From: Ornatilinea sp.
GTDB lineage: Bacteria; Chloroflexota; Anaerolineae; Anaerolineales; Anaerolineaceae
Assembly (NCBI GenBank): GCA_018433975.1
Contig: JAHDQE010000013.1
Span: 1-64,000 of the forward strand
Direction: 5' to 3'
Length of the DNA stretch: 64,000 bases
Shown here in pieces: positions 1-8,178 of the stretch (position 1 is its first letter; each line of letters begins with the position of its first letter). Made by a program: the position numbers and the translations under genes. Below the pieces are notes generated by a model that did no database searches, was not told where the DNA came from, and worked only from the letters and a program-made list of their open reading frames with translations.

Positions 1-87
1 GACTGGCTGGAAGAATATAATGCAGTTCGTCCTCACGAAGCACTGGGAGGACTACCGCCATATCAGTTTATGGCGATCAAATCATAA
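1..87 (+). CDS. IS3-family transposase OrfB, C-terminal fragment
   Basis: The first 28 codons read in frame 1 to a TAA stop. They contain NAVRPHEALGGLPPYQF, the typical C-terminal end of the IS3/IS150-type DDE integrase core (YN..RPH..L...P), located after the catalytic glutamate. Only this tail is visible, so it cannot be said whether the transposase is intact. The stop lies directly before the putative right inverted repeat, which is the normal IS3 arrangement. Confidence 0.75.
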   Translation, partial: DWLEEYNAVRPHEALGGLPPYQFMAIKS

Positions 88-127
88 TGGTCTCCACTTT
101 CAGGTGGTACTAAAACTGGGATGTTGA
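1..127 (+). mobile_element. right end of an IS3-family insertion sequence
   Basis: The window opens inside a transposase reading frame that ends at base 87. The 40 bases after its stop (about 88-127) look like the terminal inverted repeat: read on the other strand they begin TGTCAACATCCCAG, and IS3-type ends begin with TG. The left end is outside the window, so the repeat pairing and the target-site duplication cannot be checked. The boundary is inferred. Confidence 0.6.
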
Positions 128-175
128 CACCAACCCCCTTCAACAGAAAAGATCACCCGGAAATGGAAGTAAATC

Positions 176-760
176 ATGTCTCACACATCTCGGACCAGGC
201 TGTTTCTGGTCTGGGCCCTCGCCAATACCCTGGGCTTCTGCACACTGGCAGCGCTCATTTTTGGGGCACCCTCCCTGATGAACATCCGGAGCTGGCTGGT
301 TCCCGTGCTGGTAATCTCGATCCCGGTCAGTCTCGCCCAGTGGATCGCCCTGCGGCGCATCCTGCCCGTCTCCGCCTTGTGGGTCCTCACCATCCCGGCC
401 GGCATGGCCGCCGCAGTGCTGTTCTACCGGAACATCCCCGAAATATCGTGGCTTCAGGTGGACGATGAATCCATCCTGGTGATCGCCGCGCTGTACATGG
501 TCATGGGCTTCACCATCGGCGTACCGCAGTGGCTTCTCCTGCGGCCAAAAATTTCCGGTGCTTCCATCTGGCTTTTGGGCAGCACCATCAGCCTGCCTGC
601 GGCGATTGGGCTTGTTCTGGCAACCGATCTGGTCAACCAATTTGAAGTCATCGCTTACATCGTGGTGGCGCTGGTCTATATCCTCATTACCGGGCTGGCT
701 TTTTCGCACCTGCTTTCCCGGCAAAACGCATCCCAAACCCCTCTGGAAAGCGCGCTCTGA
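176..760 (+). CDS. six-helix integral membrane protein, unknown function
   Basis: A 194-residue very hydrophobic protein with about six membrane segments (roughly residues 9-30, 38-55, 64-84, 101-122, 128-150, 157-178). Short charged loops separate them and no catalytic motif is visible. The ATG is preceded by GGAAGT. I do not recognise a family. It lies just downstream of the IS3 end and 46 bases before a methyltransferase-like gene on the same strand, so the two may be co-transcribed from a promoter near or inside the IS end. The function is unknown. Confidence 0.65.
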   Translation: MSHTSRTRLFLVWALANTLGFCTLAALIFGAPSLMNIRSWLVPVLVISIPVSLAQWIALRRILPVSALWVLTIPAGMAAAVLFYRNIPEISWLQVDDESILVIAALYMVMGFTIGVPQWLLLRPKISGASIWLLGSTISLPAAIGLVLATDLVNQFEVIAYIVVALVYILITGLAFSHLLSRQNASQTPLESAL

Positions 761-806
761 ACAGCGCCGCCGGCCCCTGCCCGTCATTGAAATTTGGAAA
801 AGTTCA

Positions 807-1496
807 ATGAACAACCATCGTGTTTCACACAACAGACTGGCATTCACCTTTTACGCCAGGATGCTGGCATTTTTCTTCATCTGGCTGGCAGTGTATTTCC
901 TGCCCGCGGGCACCTTCGCTTACTGGGAAGCCTGGGTGGTTTTAGCCATCCTGTTTATCCCCATGCTGGTCAGCTTCAACTTCTGGCTTAAAAAAGACCC
1001 TGAGCTCCTTGAACGAAGGCTGAAGCGTAGAGAAAAAGAAACCGAACAACAGTGGATTATCAAAATATTTTCGGTCCTTTTCATCCTGACCTTCCTGCTG
1101 CCGGGCTTTGACAGGCGTTTCGGCTGGTCTGCCGTCCCGGTGGTGGTCGTGCTGGCAGCCGATGTATTTGTGCTCCTGGGTTACGGACTGTGTTTCCTCA
1201 CCATTTATCAGAACCGCTATGCCTCCCGCACCGTTGAAGTGGAGCAGGAGCAGCACATCACCAGCAGCGGGCTGTATACCGTGGTGCGCCACCCGATGTA
1301 CCTGGGAGTGCTGGTGATGTGCCTGGCTTTACCGCTGGGGCTGGGGTCTTATTGGGCGCTGGTCCCCGCACTGCTGGTCATCCCCACGCTGATCGCCAGG
1401 ATACTTAATGAAGAGGCTGTGCTGTCAAGAGAGCTGCCCGGCTATCAGGAATACATGGGGATGACCCGGTACCGCTTGATCCCCGGTGTTTGGTAA
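807..1496 (+). CDS. isoprenylcysteine carboxyl methyltransferase-like membrane protein
   Basis: A 229-residue polytopic protein of the ICMT/PEMT superfamily, whose members transfer methyl groups from SAM to lipid-linked or membrane-embedded substrates. The diagnostic C-terminal half is present: VVRHPMYLG at about residues 162-170, then the NEEAVL and GYQEYM region near the end. There are four to five membrane segments. The open frame extends upstream to 558, but that part overlaps the preceding gene; the ATG at 807, at the start of a plausible membrane protein N-terminus, is the better start. In bacteria these proteins are rarely characterised, so the substrate is unknown. A second, diverged relative follows at 1662. 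Confidence 0.7.
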   Translation: MNNHRVSHNRLAFTFYARMLAFFFIWLAVYFLPAGTFAYWEAWVVLAILFIPMLVSFNFWLKKDPELLERRLKRREKETEQQWIIKIFSVLFILTFLLPGFDRRFGWSAVPVVVVLAADVFVLLGYGLCFLTIYQNRYASRTVEVEQEQHITSSGLYTVVRHPMYLGVLVMCLALPLGLGSYWALVPALLVIPTLIARILNEEAVLSRELPGYQEYMGMTRYRLIPGVW

Positions 1497-1661
1497 CCGA
1501 TCGCGCCGCGGATGGCAGAATCCGCATCAGGGCCAAAAACCAATTTTTAACCATCCAAATGTTCATCGAAAATATCCCTTTCCCATGATTGCCGCGATGA
1601 ACAAATTATTTTTTACGTTGGCCTGCCCCGACCGGCATCAAACCACAGTAAGGAGGTGGCA

Positions 1662-2174
1662 GTGAAACACCCGCCGGATTTCCTGTACGGCCTGCCTGCC
1701 TATCTGCTGTCCTCCATTGCCAGCGTGTTGACCATTGTGCAGATCGCGCTGGCTTTTTTCCTCTATGGAGAGGTTTCCGAATCTATCGAGTGGCTGGGGT
1801 GGATCTGCCTGTGGACTTCGGCCATCTTTGGGGTGCTGCCGGTCATCACTTTCCGCAGAAAGGGCGGCGTCCCTAAAGGCAAAAGCTACATAAAAACCAC
1901 CAGACTGGTGGACACCGGTATCTACGCCATCGTGCGGCACCCCCAGGGCGGCACTGCCTGGCTGTTGATCAATCTGGGCGTGATGCTGGTCACCTGGCAC
2001 TGGGCCAGCATGGCGCTCGGTCTGCTTTCGATGGGCCTCGCCTATGCAGACACCTTTAAAGCCGATCAATATTGCATGGAGAAATTCGGCGACGCATACC
2101 AGCGGTATATGCAAAAGGTACCCAGAGTAAATTTTGTAATCGGAATCGTCCGCCTGTTACGACATCGGAGCTAG
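1662..2174 (+). CDS. second ICMT/PEMT-like methyltransferase
   Basis: A 170-residue membrane protein with about four helices and the ICMT-like block IYAIVRHPQGG in the C-terminal half, followed by an acidic/aromatic tail (KFGDAYQRYMQ) like the SAM-binding end of the family. The usual RHPMY has become RHPQG, so it is diverged from its neighbour at 807. The frame also offers GTG at 1656, but AGGAGG at 1651-1656 sits five bases before GTG 1662, so 1662 is preferred. The substrate is not known. Confidence 0.65.
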   Translation: MKHPPDFLYGLPAYLLSSIASVLTIVQIALAFFLYGEVSESIEWLGWICLWTSAIFGVLPVITFRRKGGVPKGKSYIKTTRLVDTGIYAIVRHPQGGTAWLLINLGVMLVTWHWASMALGLLSMGLAYADTFKADQYCMEKFGDAYQRYMQKVPRVNFVIGIVRLLRHRS

Positions 2175-2258
2175 GAATCAGGGCACTTATTGTTTTATTT
2201 TTTCAACGGCTGTCCTATGGCAAAGAAATTTTTATTCCTCTGCAGGTTCGATTCTCTG

Positions 2259-2264
2259 TATAAT
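2259..2264 (+). promoter_or_regulatory. possible -10 element before the GGDEF gene
   Basis: TATAAT lies 50 bases before the start of the diguanylate cyclase gene. No good -35 hexamer is visible 17 bases upstream, so this is only a candidate. Confidence 0.3.
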
Positions 2265-2314
2265 ATTATGAAGGGACTTGTTATAGGCTTTTCATTCATA
2301 ACTTATTCAACCCT

Positions 2315-3703
2315 ATGGATACTTCTATCAAAGATCAGGACCTGGTAAAAAACCCTATCCCCCTTCTCAGCAAACTCAGGATCATCCTGATCTTTGCACT
2401 GGCTATACTTGGGTTGTACCTGACCAGTCTCTACAACTACCTCCTCTATCATAGTCTTGTAGAAATCTTCAGCATCATCATTGGGTGCAGTATCTTCATT
2501 CTGGTCTGGAATTCAAAACGCCATCTGGATAACGGGTACTTGCTTTTAGTGGGAATTGCCTACTTGTTTGTCAGCATGCTCGATCTGGCGCATATGCTGG
2601 CTTACAAGGGTATGGGCATATTCACGGATTATGACGCGAATCTGCCAACCCAGCTTTGGATCGCCGCGCGCTACCTTCAAAGTCTCTCCCTGTTAGCCGC
2701 CCCATTATTTCTGCACCACAAATTGAATATCCGGTGGGCTTTAGCGAGTTATTTCGCGATCACCATTCTGCTGCTGGTAACCATTTTTTCCGGCGTTTTT
2801 CCGGATTGTTTTGTGGAAGGAGAAGGCTTAACGCCCTTCAAAATCATCAGCGAATACACCATCTCATTTACCCTCCTGTTTGCCGTCACCCTGCTGCTTC
2901 AAAACCGTGAGTTCTTCGACCGTGAAGTATTGAGATGGTTAACCATAGCCCTGTTGTTGACCATCGGAACCGAGTTGGCTTTCACCTTCTACATTAATGT
3001 ATACGGACTCTCCAATCTGATCGGGCACCTTTTCAAGATCATGGCTTTTTATTTTGTTTATAAAGCCATTGTCGAAATGGGACTGGAAAGGCCGCAGCTC
3101 CTGATGTTCCGGACCTTAAAACAAAGCGAATCGGCATTGGAAAATGCGCTGGCCCAGGCGCAGTTGTTGGCAAACACCGATTCCCTGACAGGCCTGTACA
3201 ACCGCCATTATTTTTTTGAGCTGTCAAAACTTGAGCTTGAACGTGCCCATCGCTACCAGCATTGCTTATCGGCGATTATGCTGGATATTGATGAATTTAA
3301 ACGGATCAATGATACTTACGGGCACGCGGTCGGCGATCAGGTTCTGCAAGAGATCGCCGAATGCTGCCGCCAATCCGTACGCAAAGTGGATGTGTTAGGA
3401 CGCTATGGAGGGGACGAATTCGCAATTATGCTGCCCGAAACCGAACTTTCCGCTGCCTGCCAGGTCGCCGAACATTTACGGGAGCATATTGCCAAAAGGA
3501 ATCTGCTTACCGACGCCGGTATCGTGAAAGTCACCGTAAGCCTGGGTGTGAGCACGCTGAACAGCGAAGTTACTACGCCGGAAAACCTGTTAAGCAGTGC
3601 AGACCGGCTGCTTTATAACGCCAAACATAATGGGCGCAACCGGGTCAGCAACATAGACGCCCCTTCTTTTTACAAGCCTCCATCTTTTTCGGCTGAAAAT
3701 TAA
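2315..3703 (+). CDS. diguanylate cyclase with MASE3 membrane sensor
   Basis: 462 residues. The N-terminal 250 residues form about seven membrane helices of the MASE3 type, including the conserved stretch around the LDLAHMLAYKGMG motif. The C-terminal GGDEF domain (about 290-450) carries LTGLYNRH, the active-site signature GRYGGDEF, and an RKVD five residues before the signature, which matches the RxxD inhibitory site. It is therefore predicted to make cyclic di-GMP from two GTP and to be feedback-inhibited. The signal sensed by MASE3 is not known. No clear Shine-Dalgarno sequence precedes the ATG, and the message may be leaderless or weakly translated. Confidence 0.85.
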   Translation: MDTSIKDQDLVKNPIPLLSKLRIILIFALAILGLYLTSLYNYLLYHSLVEIFSIIIGCSIFILVWNSKRHLDNGYLLLVGIAYLFVSMLDLAHMLAYKGMGIFTDYDANLPTQLWIAARYLQSLSLLAAPLFLHHKLNIRWALASYFAITILLLVTIFSGVFPDCFVEGEGLTPFKIISEYTISFTLLFAVTLLLQNREFFDREVLRWLTIALLLTIGTELAFTFYINVYGLSNLIGHLFKIMAFYFVYKAIVEMGLERPQLLMFRTLKQSESALENALAQAQLLANTDSLTGLYNRHYFFELSKLELERAHRYQHCLSAIMLDIDEFKRINDTYGHAVGDQVLQEIAECCRQSVRKVDVLGRYGGDEFAIMLPETELSAACQVAEHLREHIAKRNLLTDAGIVKVTVSLGVSTLNSEVTTPENLLSSADRLLYNAKHNGRNRVSNIDAPSFYKPPSFSAEN

Positions 3704-3798
3704 TAAAGAAGTGTCTTTCCAGGCCCGTGAATACCGGCTTGTATTCGGACACACAAGACTATATAATCTCCCTATTAAGGATACTTATGGAGGCATAC

Positions 3799-4479
3799 AT
3801 GCTTTTAATATCGGCGACGGATGAATGGCGTGCTGCTCACCCCGGAGGTGCTGTCGGTCTTTTGGAGCTTACAGGCGTAGAGAATACCGGCACCTCCCCA
3901 CAGCTCAACGATCGGAAACGCGAGACGGAAGCGCTTTTGAGAACAAGTTACAAAGGCTTTACCCGGCAGGACTTCCTCGCCCTGCCCGTGATGTCGGCTT
4001 ACCAGCAGTACTATAAACGGTTCAGCAAAACCTATCATGTGCAGCTCCAGGTCGAGTCGATTGTATTAAAAGGAAAGAGCCTGCCGGATGTATCTCCCCT
4101 GGTTGATTTGAATTTCATCGCGGAAGTGGAAACACTCGTCCTGACAGCCGGGCATGATGTCTCCCGGCTCCGCCGCCCCATCATTCTGGATGTATCCCGG
4201 GAAGGAGATCAAATCGTCCAATTAAACGGCAGCACCAAAACCATCCGCGCGGGAGACATGGTGATGAGAGATGCAGACGGTGTGAGCTGTTCGATCCTCT
4301 ACGGACAGGATAACCGTTCCCCCATTTCACCACAGACCACCCACGTCCTCTATGTGGCTTATGCACCGGCGGGTGTTCCGGTCGGGGCCATAGAAGCCCA
4401 ATTCCAGAAGATTGAGGAATATATCCGCTTGTTCTCTCCCAACGCCGTGGTGGAAAACCGGCAGATCCTCACCGCCTAG
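3799..4479 (+). CDS. B3/B4 tRNA-binding domain protein
   Basis: 226 residues resembling the free-standing B3/4 domain proteins related to the B3/B4 domain of phenylalanyl-tRNA synthetase beta subunit. Recognisable parts are the central SLPDVSPLVDLNFIAEV block, the beta-rich region with IRAGDMVMRD, and the HVLYVAYAP segment near the C-terminus. Such stand-alone proteins are thought to bind or edit RNA or amino acids, but none of that is proved here. An earlier ATG at 3727 is in frame, but GGAGG at 3789-3793 lies five bases before the ATG at 3799, which is chosen. Confidence 0.7.
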   Translation: MLLISATDEWRAAHPGGAVGLLELTGVENTGTSPQLNDRKRETEALLRTSYKGFTRQDFLALPVMSAYQQYYKRFSKTYHVQLQVESIVLKGKSLPDVSPLVDLNFIAEVETLVLTAGHDVSRLRRPIILDVSREGDQIVQLNGSTKTIRAGDMVMRDADGVSCSILYGQDNRSPISPQTTHVLYVAYAPAGVPVGAIEAQFQKIEEYIRLFSPNAVVENRQILTA

Positions 4480-4480
4480 C

Positions 4481-4514
4481 ATCCCGCGCGGGATAAAATA
4501 TATCCCGTGCGGGT
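4481..4514 (+). repeat. paired palindromes forming a 13-bp hairpin
   Basis: ATCCCGCGCGGGAT at 4481-4494 is a perfect 14-base palindrome. A similar ATCCCGTGCGGGT starts 21 bases further on. Together 4483-4495 and 4501-4513 pair into a 13-bp stem (one G-U) with a five-base loop. The sequence after it is TCTTAAAAAAA, not a clean T-tract. It may terminate the B3/B4 gene or be an operator; both readings are possible. Confidence 0.45.
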
Positions 4515-4642
4515 CTTAAAAAAACTATCCCGTTTCTATAACTTGTATTTCGGATTTCAACCTCTTAAAATAAATATATAACCATCTGTTTTTACCCGTT
4601 GTAATGTTCATCGCAGCAGCCCTGGGGGAAGAGAGATTACCG

Positions 4643-5326
4643 ATGAACAAAAACATTCGTGTCCGCCTGCCTGTCAGCAGGACGTTTACCACCATTACCT
4701 TTCCACCCCCCTGCACATACTGCGGCCGTCCGGTCGCGGAAGGGACTCAGCCGGTAGTTAAAGAGTTCCCCATCACCATCCGTCACTGGGAGAGAAATCC
4801 GGAAACCGGCCGGATGGAGCTCCGCGAACAGCGTAACGAAACCGGGAGCAAAGTGAAAGGGCTTATCCGCCTCAAGATCCCCTACTGCACCGAACACACT
4901 CCCGTCCCGTGGGCGGTCCGTTTCATCCAGGCCCTTGGCATGGGGCTTACCGTGCTGGTGACCCTGCATTACATTCTCTACCCGCTCGCGACCTGGCATT
5001 TCCCTAACTGGTTAGATGCCCTGTGCTTTGCGGTCACCGCCCCCTTTCTTTTGTTTTACCCGCTTCAATTCCTTTTTATCGTGCTGCCCCGCTCCCTGCT
5101 GATCCGATTCAGCCGCCGTTTGCGGGACTTTCACCATATCTCGGGGCATTGGGGGCTGTCTGCGGTAATCGGCTTCGAATGTGGACAACCCGGCTTCGGG
5201 CCGGTGCTCTATCCCCTTATCCTGACTTTTTCCAACCCGGAGAGCGCTCACCGCTTTCTTCAAGCCCATCCCCAGGCGGAAATTGTCCTCCAAAAACGCT
5301 CTACCCGGGAATGGATGCGGCATTAA
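4643..5326 (+). CDS. membrane protein with N-terminal cysteine cluster, unknown
   Basis: 227 residues. The N-terminal third is soluble and holds PCTYCGRP and a later PYCTEHT, together a possible Cys/Cys/Cys/His metal site. Two membrane helices follow around residues 98-118 and 128-155, then a soluble C-terminal domain. An upstream ATG at 4604 is in frame, but the ATG at 4643 begins directly before the basic N-terminus and is preceded by a purine-rich stretch (GGGGGAAGAGAG). I do not recognise a named family. It converges on pdxT with a hairpin between them. Confidence 0.55.
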   Translation: MNKNIRVRLPVSRTFTTITFPPPCTYCGRPVAEGTQPVVKEFPITIRHWERNPETGRMELREQRNETGSKVKGLIRLKIPYCTEHTPVPWAVRFIQALGMGLTVLVTLHYILYPLATWHFPNWLDALCFAVTAPFLLFYPLQFLFIVLPRSLLIRFSRRLRDFHHISGHWGLSAVIGFECGQPGFGPVLYPLILTFSNPESAHRFLQAHPQAEIVLQKRSTREWMRH

Positions 5327-5359
5327 AACCCGTTTTACGGGTTGAACAGGCACCGGCAA

Positions 5360-5392
5360 CAATAAAACCTCTCCGCATCGGAAAGGTTTTAT
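5360..5392. terminator. bidirectional terminator between convergent genes
   Basis: ATAAAACCT at 5362-5370 pairs with AGGTTTTAT at 5384-5392; an inner TCCG/CGGA pair strengthens the stem. The A/T runs on the stem ends supply U-tracts in both directions. It sits between the convergent membrane protein gene (plus) and pdxT (minus). Confidence 0.6.
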
Positions 5393-5429
5393 ACGAGACA
5401 TGCTTTAATTTTTAGAAAGCAACGAACGG

Positions 5430-6020
5430 TCAGTCGGCAGATCTTCCTGCCAGCTTCAGGAAATACTGGTGAAAACGAGGATCATCGGTCAGTTCCGGGT
5501 GAAAAGAGGTCGCCAGCAAATGGTCTTGCTGCGCCGCCACAATCTGTCCATCGGGCAGTGTGGCTAAAACCCGCGCTTTGCCATGCACCGAATCAATCAG
5601 CGGCGCCCGGATGAAAACGGCATGAAAAGGTGCCTCCCCATCCTGGCCCAGACCCAACACCGAAATATCCAGGTCAATCTCAAAGCTGTCCACCTGCCGT
5701 CCAAAAGCGTTGCGCTGGACGGTAATATCCATCAGCTCCAGCAAAGGCTGGTCGCGGTGAATATCCCCGGATAGAAAGATCGCCCCGGCACAGGTTCCCC
5801 AGATGGCGTGCTCCCCTCCAAACGCGCGCAGGGGCTCCATCAATCCGTACTGCACCGCCAGCTTCCCAATCGTTGTCGATTCTCCGCCCGGAATGATCAG
5901 ACCATCCAGACCGGATAAATGCTCCGGCAGCCGCACCTGAACCACTTCGGCGCCCAGCCGTTCCAGGATGACCTGATGTTCGTAAAACGCGCCCTGTAAG
6001 GCCAGAACCCCAATTCTCAT
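5430..6020 (-). CDS. pdxT: pyridoxal 5'-phosphate synthase glutaminase subunit
   Basis: 196 residues, the usual length for PdxT. It hydrolyses glutamine and channels ammonia to PdxS in DXP-independent pyridoxal phosphate synthesis. The family motifs are all present: GGESTT (residues 46-51), the nucleophile elbow GTCAGA with Cys77, and SFHPE with His174 and Glu176 completing the triad. It starts seven bases after the pdxS stop, so it is the second gene of the pdxST operon and the two subunits are made together in the cytoplasm. Nothing unusual is visible. Confidence 0.97.
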   Translation of the reverse strand: MRIGVLALQGAFYEHQVILERLGAEVVQVRLPEHLSGLDGLIIPGGESTTIGKLAVQYGLMEPLRAFGGEHAIWGTCAGAIFLSGDIHRDQPLLELMDITVQRNAFGRQVDSFEIDLDISVLGLGQDGEAPFHAVFIRAPLIDSVHGKARVLATLPDGQIVAAQQDHLLATSFHPELTDDPRFHQYFLKLAGRSAD

Positions 6021-6027
6021 CCTGTCC

Positions 6028-6915
6028 CTACCAGCCGCGCCCGGCGATCAGCTCTTCCTGCGGTATCGCCGAAATCTGCCGTCCCACCATCGGCTCGCCC
6101 AGGTTGCGGCTCACCTCTGCCAGGATCTTCGGATCGTTGTAATGGGTCACGGATTTTACAATTGCCGCGGCACGTTTGGCCGGATCGCCGGACTTGAAGA
6201 TTCCCGACCCGACAAACACCCCATCCACACCGAGCTGCATCATCAGCGCCGCATCCGCCGGGGTGGCAATGCCACCCGCCGCAAAGTTGACCACCGGCAG
6301 GTGTCCCAGAGTGCGGGTTTCCATCAACAGCTCATAAGGCGCGCCGATCTGTTTGGCGAACGCCATCACTTCTTCTACCGGTAAATTCTGCAAATAGCGG
6401 ATCTCACCGAACACCCGGCGGGCATGCCGCACCGCTTCCACCACATCGCCGGTGCCGGCCTCACCTTTGGTGCGCACCATGGCCGCCCCTTCTCCGATCC
6501 GGCGCAGGGCTTCACCCAGGTTGCGCGCGCCGCACACAAACGGCACTTTAAAATCATGCTTGTAAATATGGTTTTCCTCATCCGCCGGAGTCAGCACTTC
6601 GGATTCATCAATGTAGTCAATCCCGATTGCCTCCAGAATCTGCGCTTCCACAAAATGGCCGATGCGGGCTTTCGCCATCACCGGGATGGAAACCGTTTCC
6701 ATGATCTTGAGGATCATTTCCGGATCGCTCATACGGGCAACGCCTCCATCCGCGCGGATATCCGCGGGAACCCGTTCCAAAGCCATCACTGCCACCGCCC
6801 CGGCATCCTCTGCGATGCGGGCATGTTCAGGAGTCACCACATCCATAATGACGCCCCCCTTCAACATCTGCGCCAGCCCCTTTTTTACGGTAAACGTAGC
6901 CTGCTCTTTTTCCAT
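6028..6915 (-). CDS. pdxS: pyridoxal 5'-phosphate synthase lyase subunit
   Basis: 295 residues, standard for PdxS. This (beta/alpha)8 enzyme condenses ribose 5-phosphate, glyceraldehyde 3-phosphate and ammonia to pyridoxal 5'-phosphate in a dodecamer with PdxT. Highly conserved blocks are visible: [35 protein letters not shown] with the catalytic lysine region, and [19 protein letters not shown] with the phosphate-binding loop. AGAGGAAATAAA precedes the ATG. It is the first gene of a two-gene operon with pdxT. Confidence 0.98.
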   Translation of the reverse strand: MEKEQATFTVKKGLAQMLKGGVIMDVVTPEHARIAEDAGAVAVMALERVPADIRADGGVARMSDPEMILKIMETVSIPVMAKARIGHFVEAQILEAIGIDYIDESEVLTPADEENHIYKHDFKVPFVCGARNLGEALRRIGEGAAMVRTKGEAGTGDVVEAVRHARRVFGEIRYLQNLPVEEVMAFAKQIGAPYELLMETRTLGHLPVVNFAAGGIATPADAALMMQLGVDGVFVGSGIFKSGDPAKRAAAIVKSVTHYNDPKILAEVSRNLGEPMVGRQISAIPQEELIAGRGW

Positions 6916-6951
6916 TTTATTTCCTCTTTTTCCAATAGGGATATCGTTCCG

Positions 6952-6960
6952 ATTGTATCA
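6952..6960 (-). promoter_or_regulatory. extended -10 promoter of pdxST
   Basis: On the minus strand TGATACAAT lies 37 bases before the pdxS ATG. It fits an extended -10 (TGN plus TACAAT). The -35 region is poor, as is usual for extended -10 promoters. Confidence 0.5.
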
Positions 6961-7300
6961 CGTCCGGGTCTTTTTATGGATATAGACGTCAGATTTACAC
7001 AGTATATCGGAGTGACTCGGAAAGCCCTTTGTCGCCGTCCCATAAATCGGCAGCCGTGCAGCCAAAAGAAAAAATCGCGGTGGTATGTTTCAATGTTCAG
7101 TCCGTTATCTGTAAGATACCCCGAGTTCCCGACCCGCATCGCCAAATAACCGCAGAGAGTTATCTCCCTCACTGAGCTCAGGTGTATCCCGCTAAAATAG
7201 CTTATTCCCGCTTGTTTTTGCATTTTCAAACAAATGTCTAAGTTTTGTTACAAAGTTGTGTATGCGACTTCACAGATTCAACGCAAAGACCGCCGAATGA

Positions 7301-7329
7301 TTGACATCTCACCGGCCCTGTTGTATCGT
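7301..7329 (+). promoter_or_regulatory. promoter of the TadE/TadG operon
   Basis: A perfect -35 hexamer TTGACA at 7301-7306, a 17-base spacer and TATCGT at 7324-7329 stand 35 bases before the first tad-like gene. The -35 and spacing are consensus and the -10 matches at four of six bases. Confidence 0.55.
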
Positions 7330-7364
7330 AAAATCAGGTTAATTTATCAATTCTGAGAGATCTC

Positions 7365-8174
7365 ATGCCTAAATTTTTAAAACGCCTCACTAAAATGCAT
7401 ATCCGGCCGGAACGCGAACCGGAATCCGGCGCAGAAAATCTACACGCGCCTCGCAGGTTCCGCGGGCAGTCTTTTCTGGAGCTGGCACTCATCCTTCCCA
7501 TCCTGCTGATCATGTTGATGGGGCTTGTAGAAGTCAGCCTCTTTATTGGCCGCTATCTCGATATTCTGGACCTGACACGTGAGGCCGCCCGGTTCGCTTC
7601 GGTGCGCGATCCTTTTGTCACCGTACCCATCGAGGACGTGAGCTGCTCCAATCCGGAACCTTTCCACTTCTACTACCACACCGCATGCATCTTTTCTCCG
7701 CCCGCCAGTTCTTCCTGCACCGATCCCAAGTTCTGCAACGGTTTGAATTCATTCCTCCAGCTTGACCCCGCCACCGACGATGTGGTCATCTCGGTTTATA
7801 CCACCACCAAGAACCCCAATTCCAAATATCCCTCTAAAACCAGCGGAGCGGCAGTGACCAACATCTGGCCTTCCCCGGATGGCTATTGGGCGCTCTCTGA
7901 TCATGATCCCGACACAGCCCATAATGAAAACTGGAAGAAGGATTGCGATGGGAACGTCGTACAAACCGAGCCTTACTATAATGAATACAAAATTGAGGGC
8001 GAACTGGAAGCCACTACCAACAACGGCTTTGTCGCCATTGAGTTTTATTATTGCTATCATCAGGCACTCAACCTTCCGATTATTAACATATTTATTCCAA
8101 ACCCGATGAGGATCCATGCATATACAGTCATGCCTATCCCGGCTGCCCAACCGACGGCCACGCCCAAACCATAG
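7365..8174 (+). CDS. TadE-like secreted pilin-related protein
   Basis: 269 residues. After about 33 basic residues comes GQSFLELALILPILLIML, the TadE-type membrane anchor with the pseudopilin-like glutamate, then VEVSLFIGRYLDILDLTREAAR. The remaining 200 residues are extracytoplasmic, with several cysteines, and form no domain I recognise. TadE proteins are minor pilins or adhesin-associated proteins of Flp/Tad systems. The stop is followed four bases later by the TadG-like gene, so they share a transcript. It is longer than classical TadE (about 150-200 residues). Confidence 0.8.
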   Translation: MPKFLKRLTKMHIRPEREPESGAENLHAPRRFRGQSFLELALILPILLIMLMGLVEVSLFIGRYLDILDLTREAARFASVRDPFVTVPIEDVSCSNPEPFHFYYHTACIFSPPASSSCTDPKFCNGLNSFLQLDPATDDVVISVYTTTKNPNSKYPSKTSGAAVTNIWPSPDGYWALSDHDPDTAHNENWKKDCDGNVVQTEPYYNEYKIEGELEATTNNGFVAIEFYYCYHQALNLPIINIFIPNPMRIHAYTVMPIPAAQPTATPKP

Positions 8175-8178
8175 GGCC

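Noticed and set aside
140..847. 235-codon minus-strand ORF over the first membrane gene
   Set aside because: Antisense shadow; rich in Asp, Gly, Gln and His with no domain, whereas the plus frame encodes a clear membrane protein.
2240..2262. GGTTCGATTC, a tRNA T-loop-like sequence
   Set aside because: No acceptor stem, anticodon arm or D-arm can be placed around it, and it lies in a promoter region.
6885..7229. 114-codon minus-strand ORF overlapping pdxS
   Set aside because: It covers the pdxS start and promoter in another frame, and its composition looks random.
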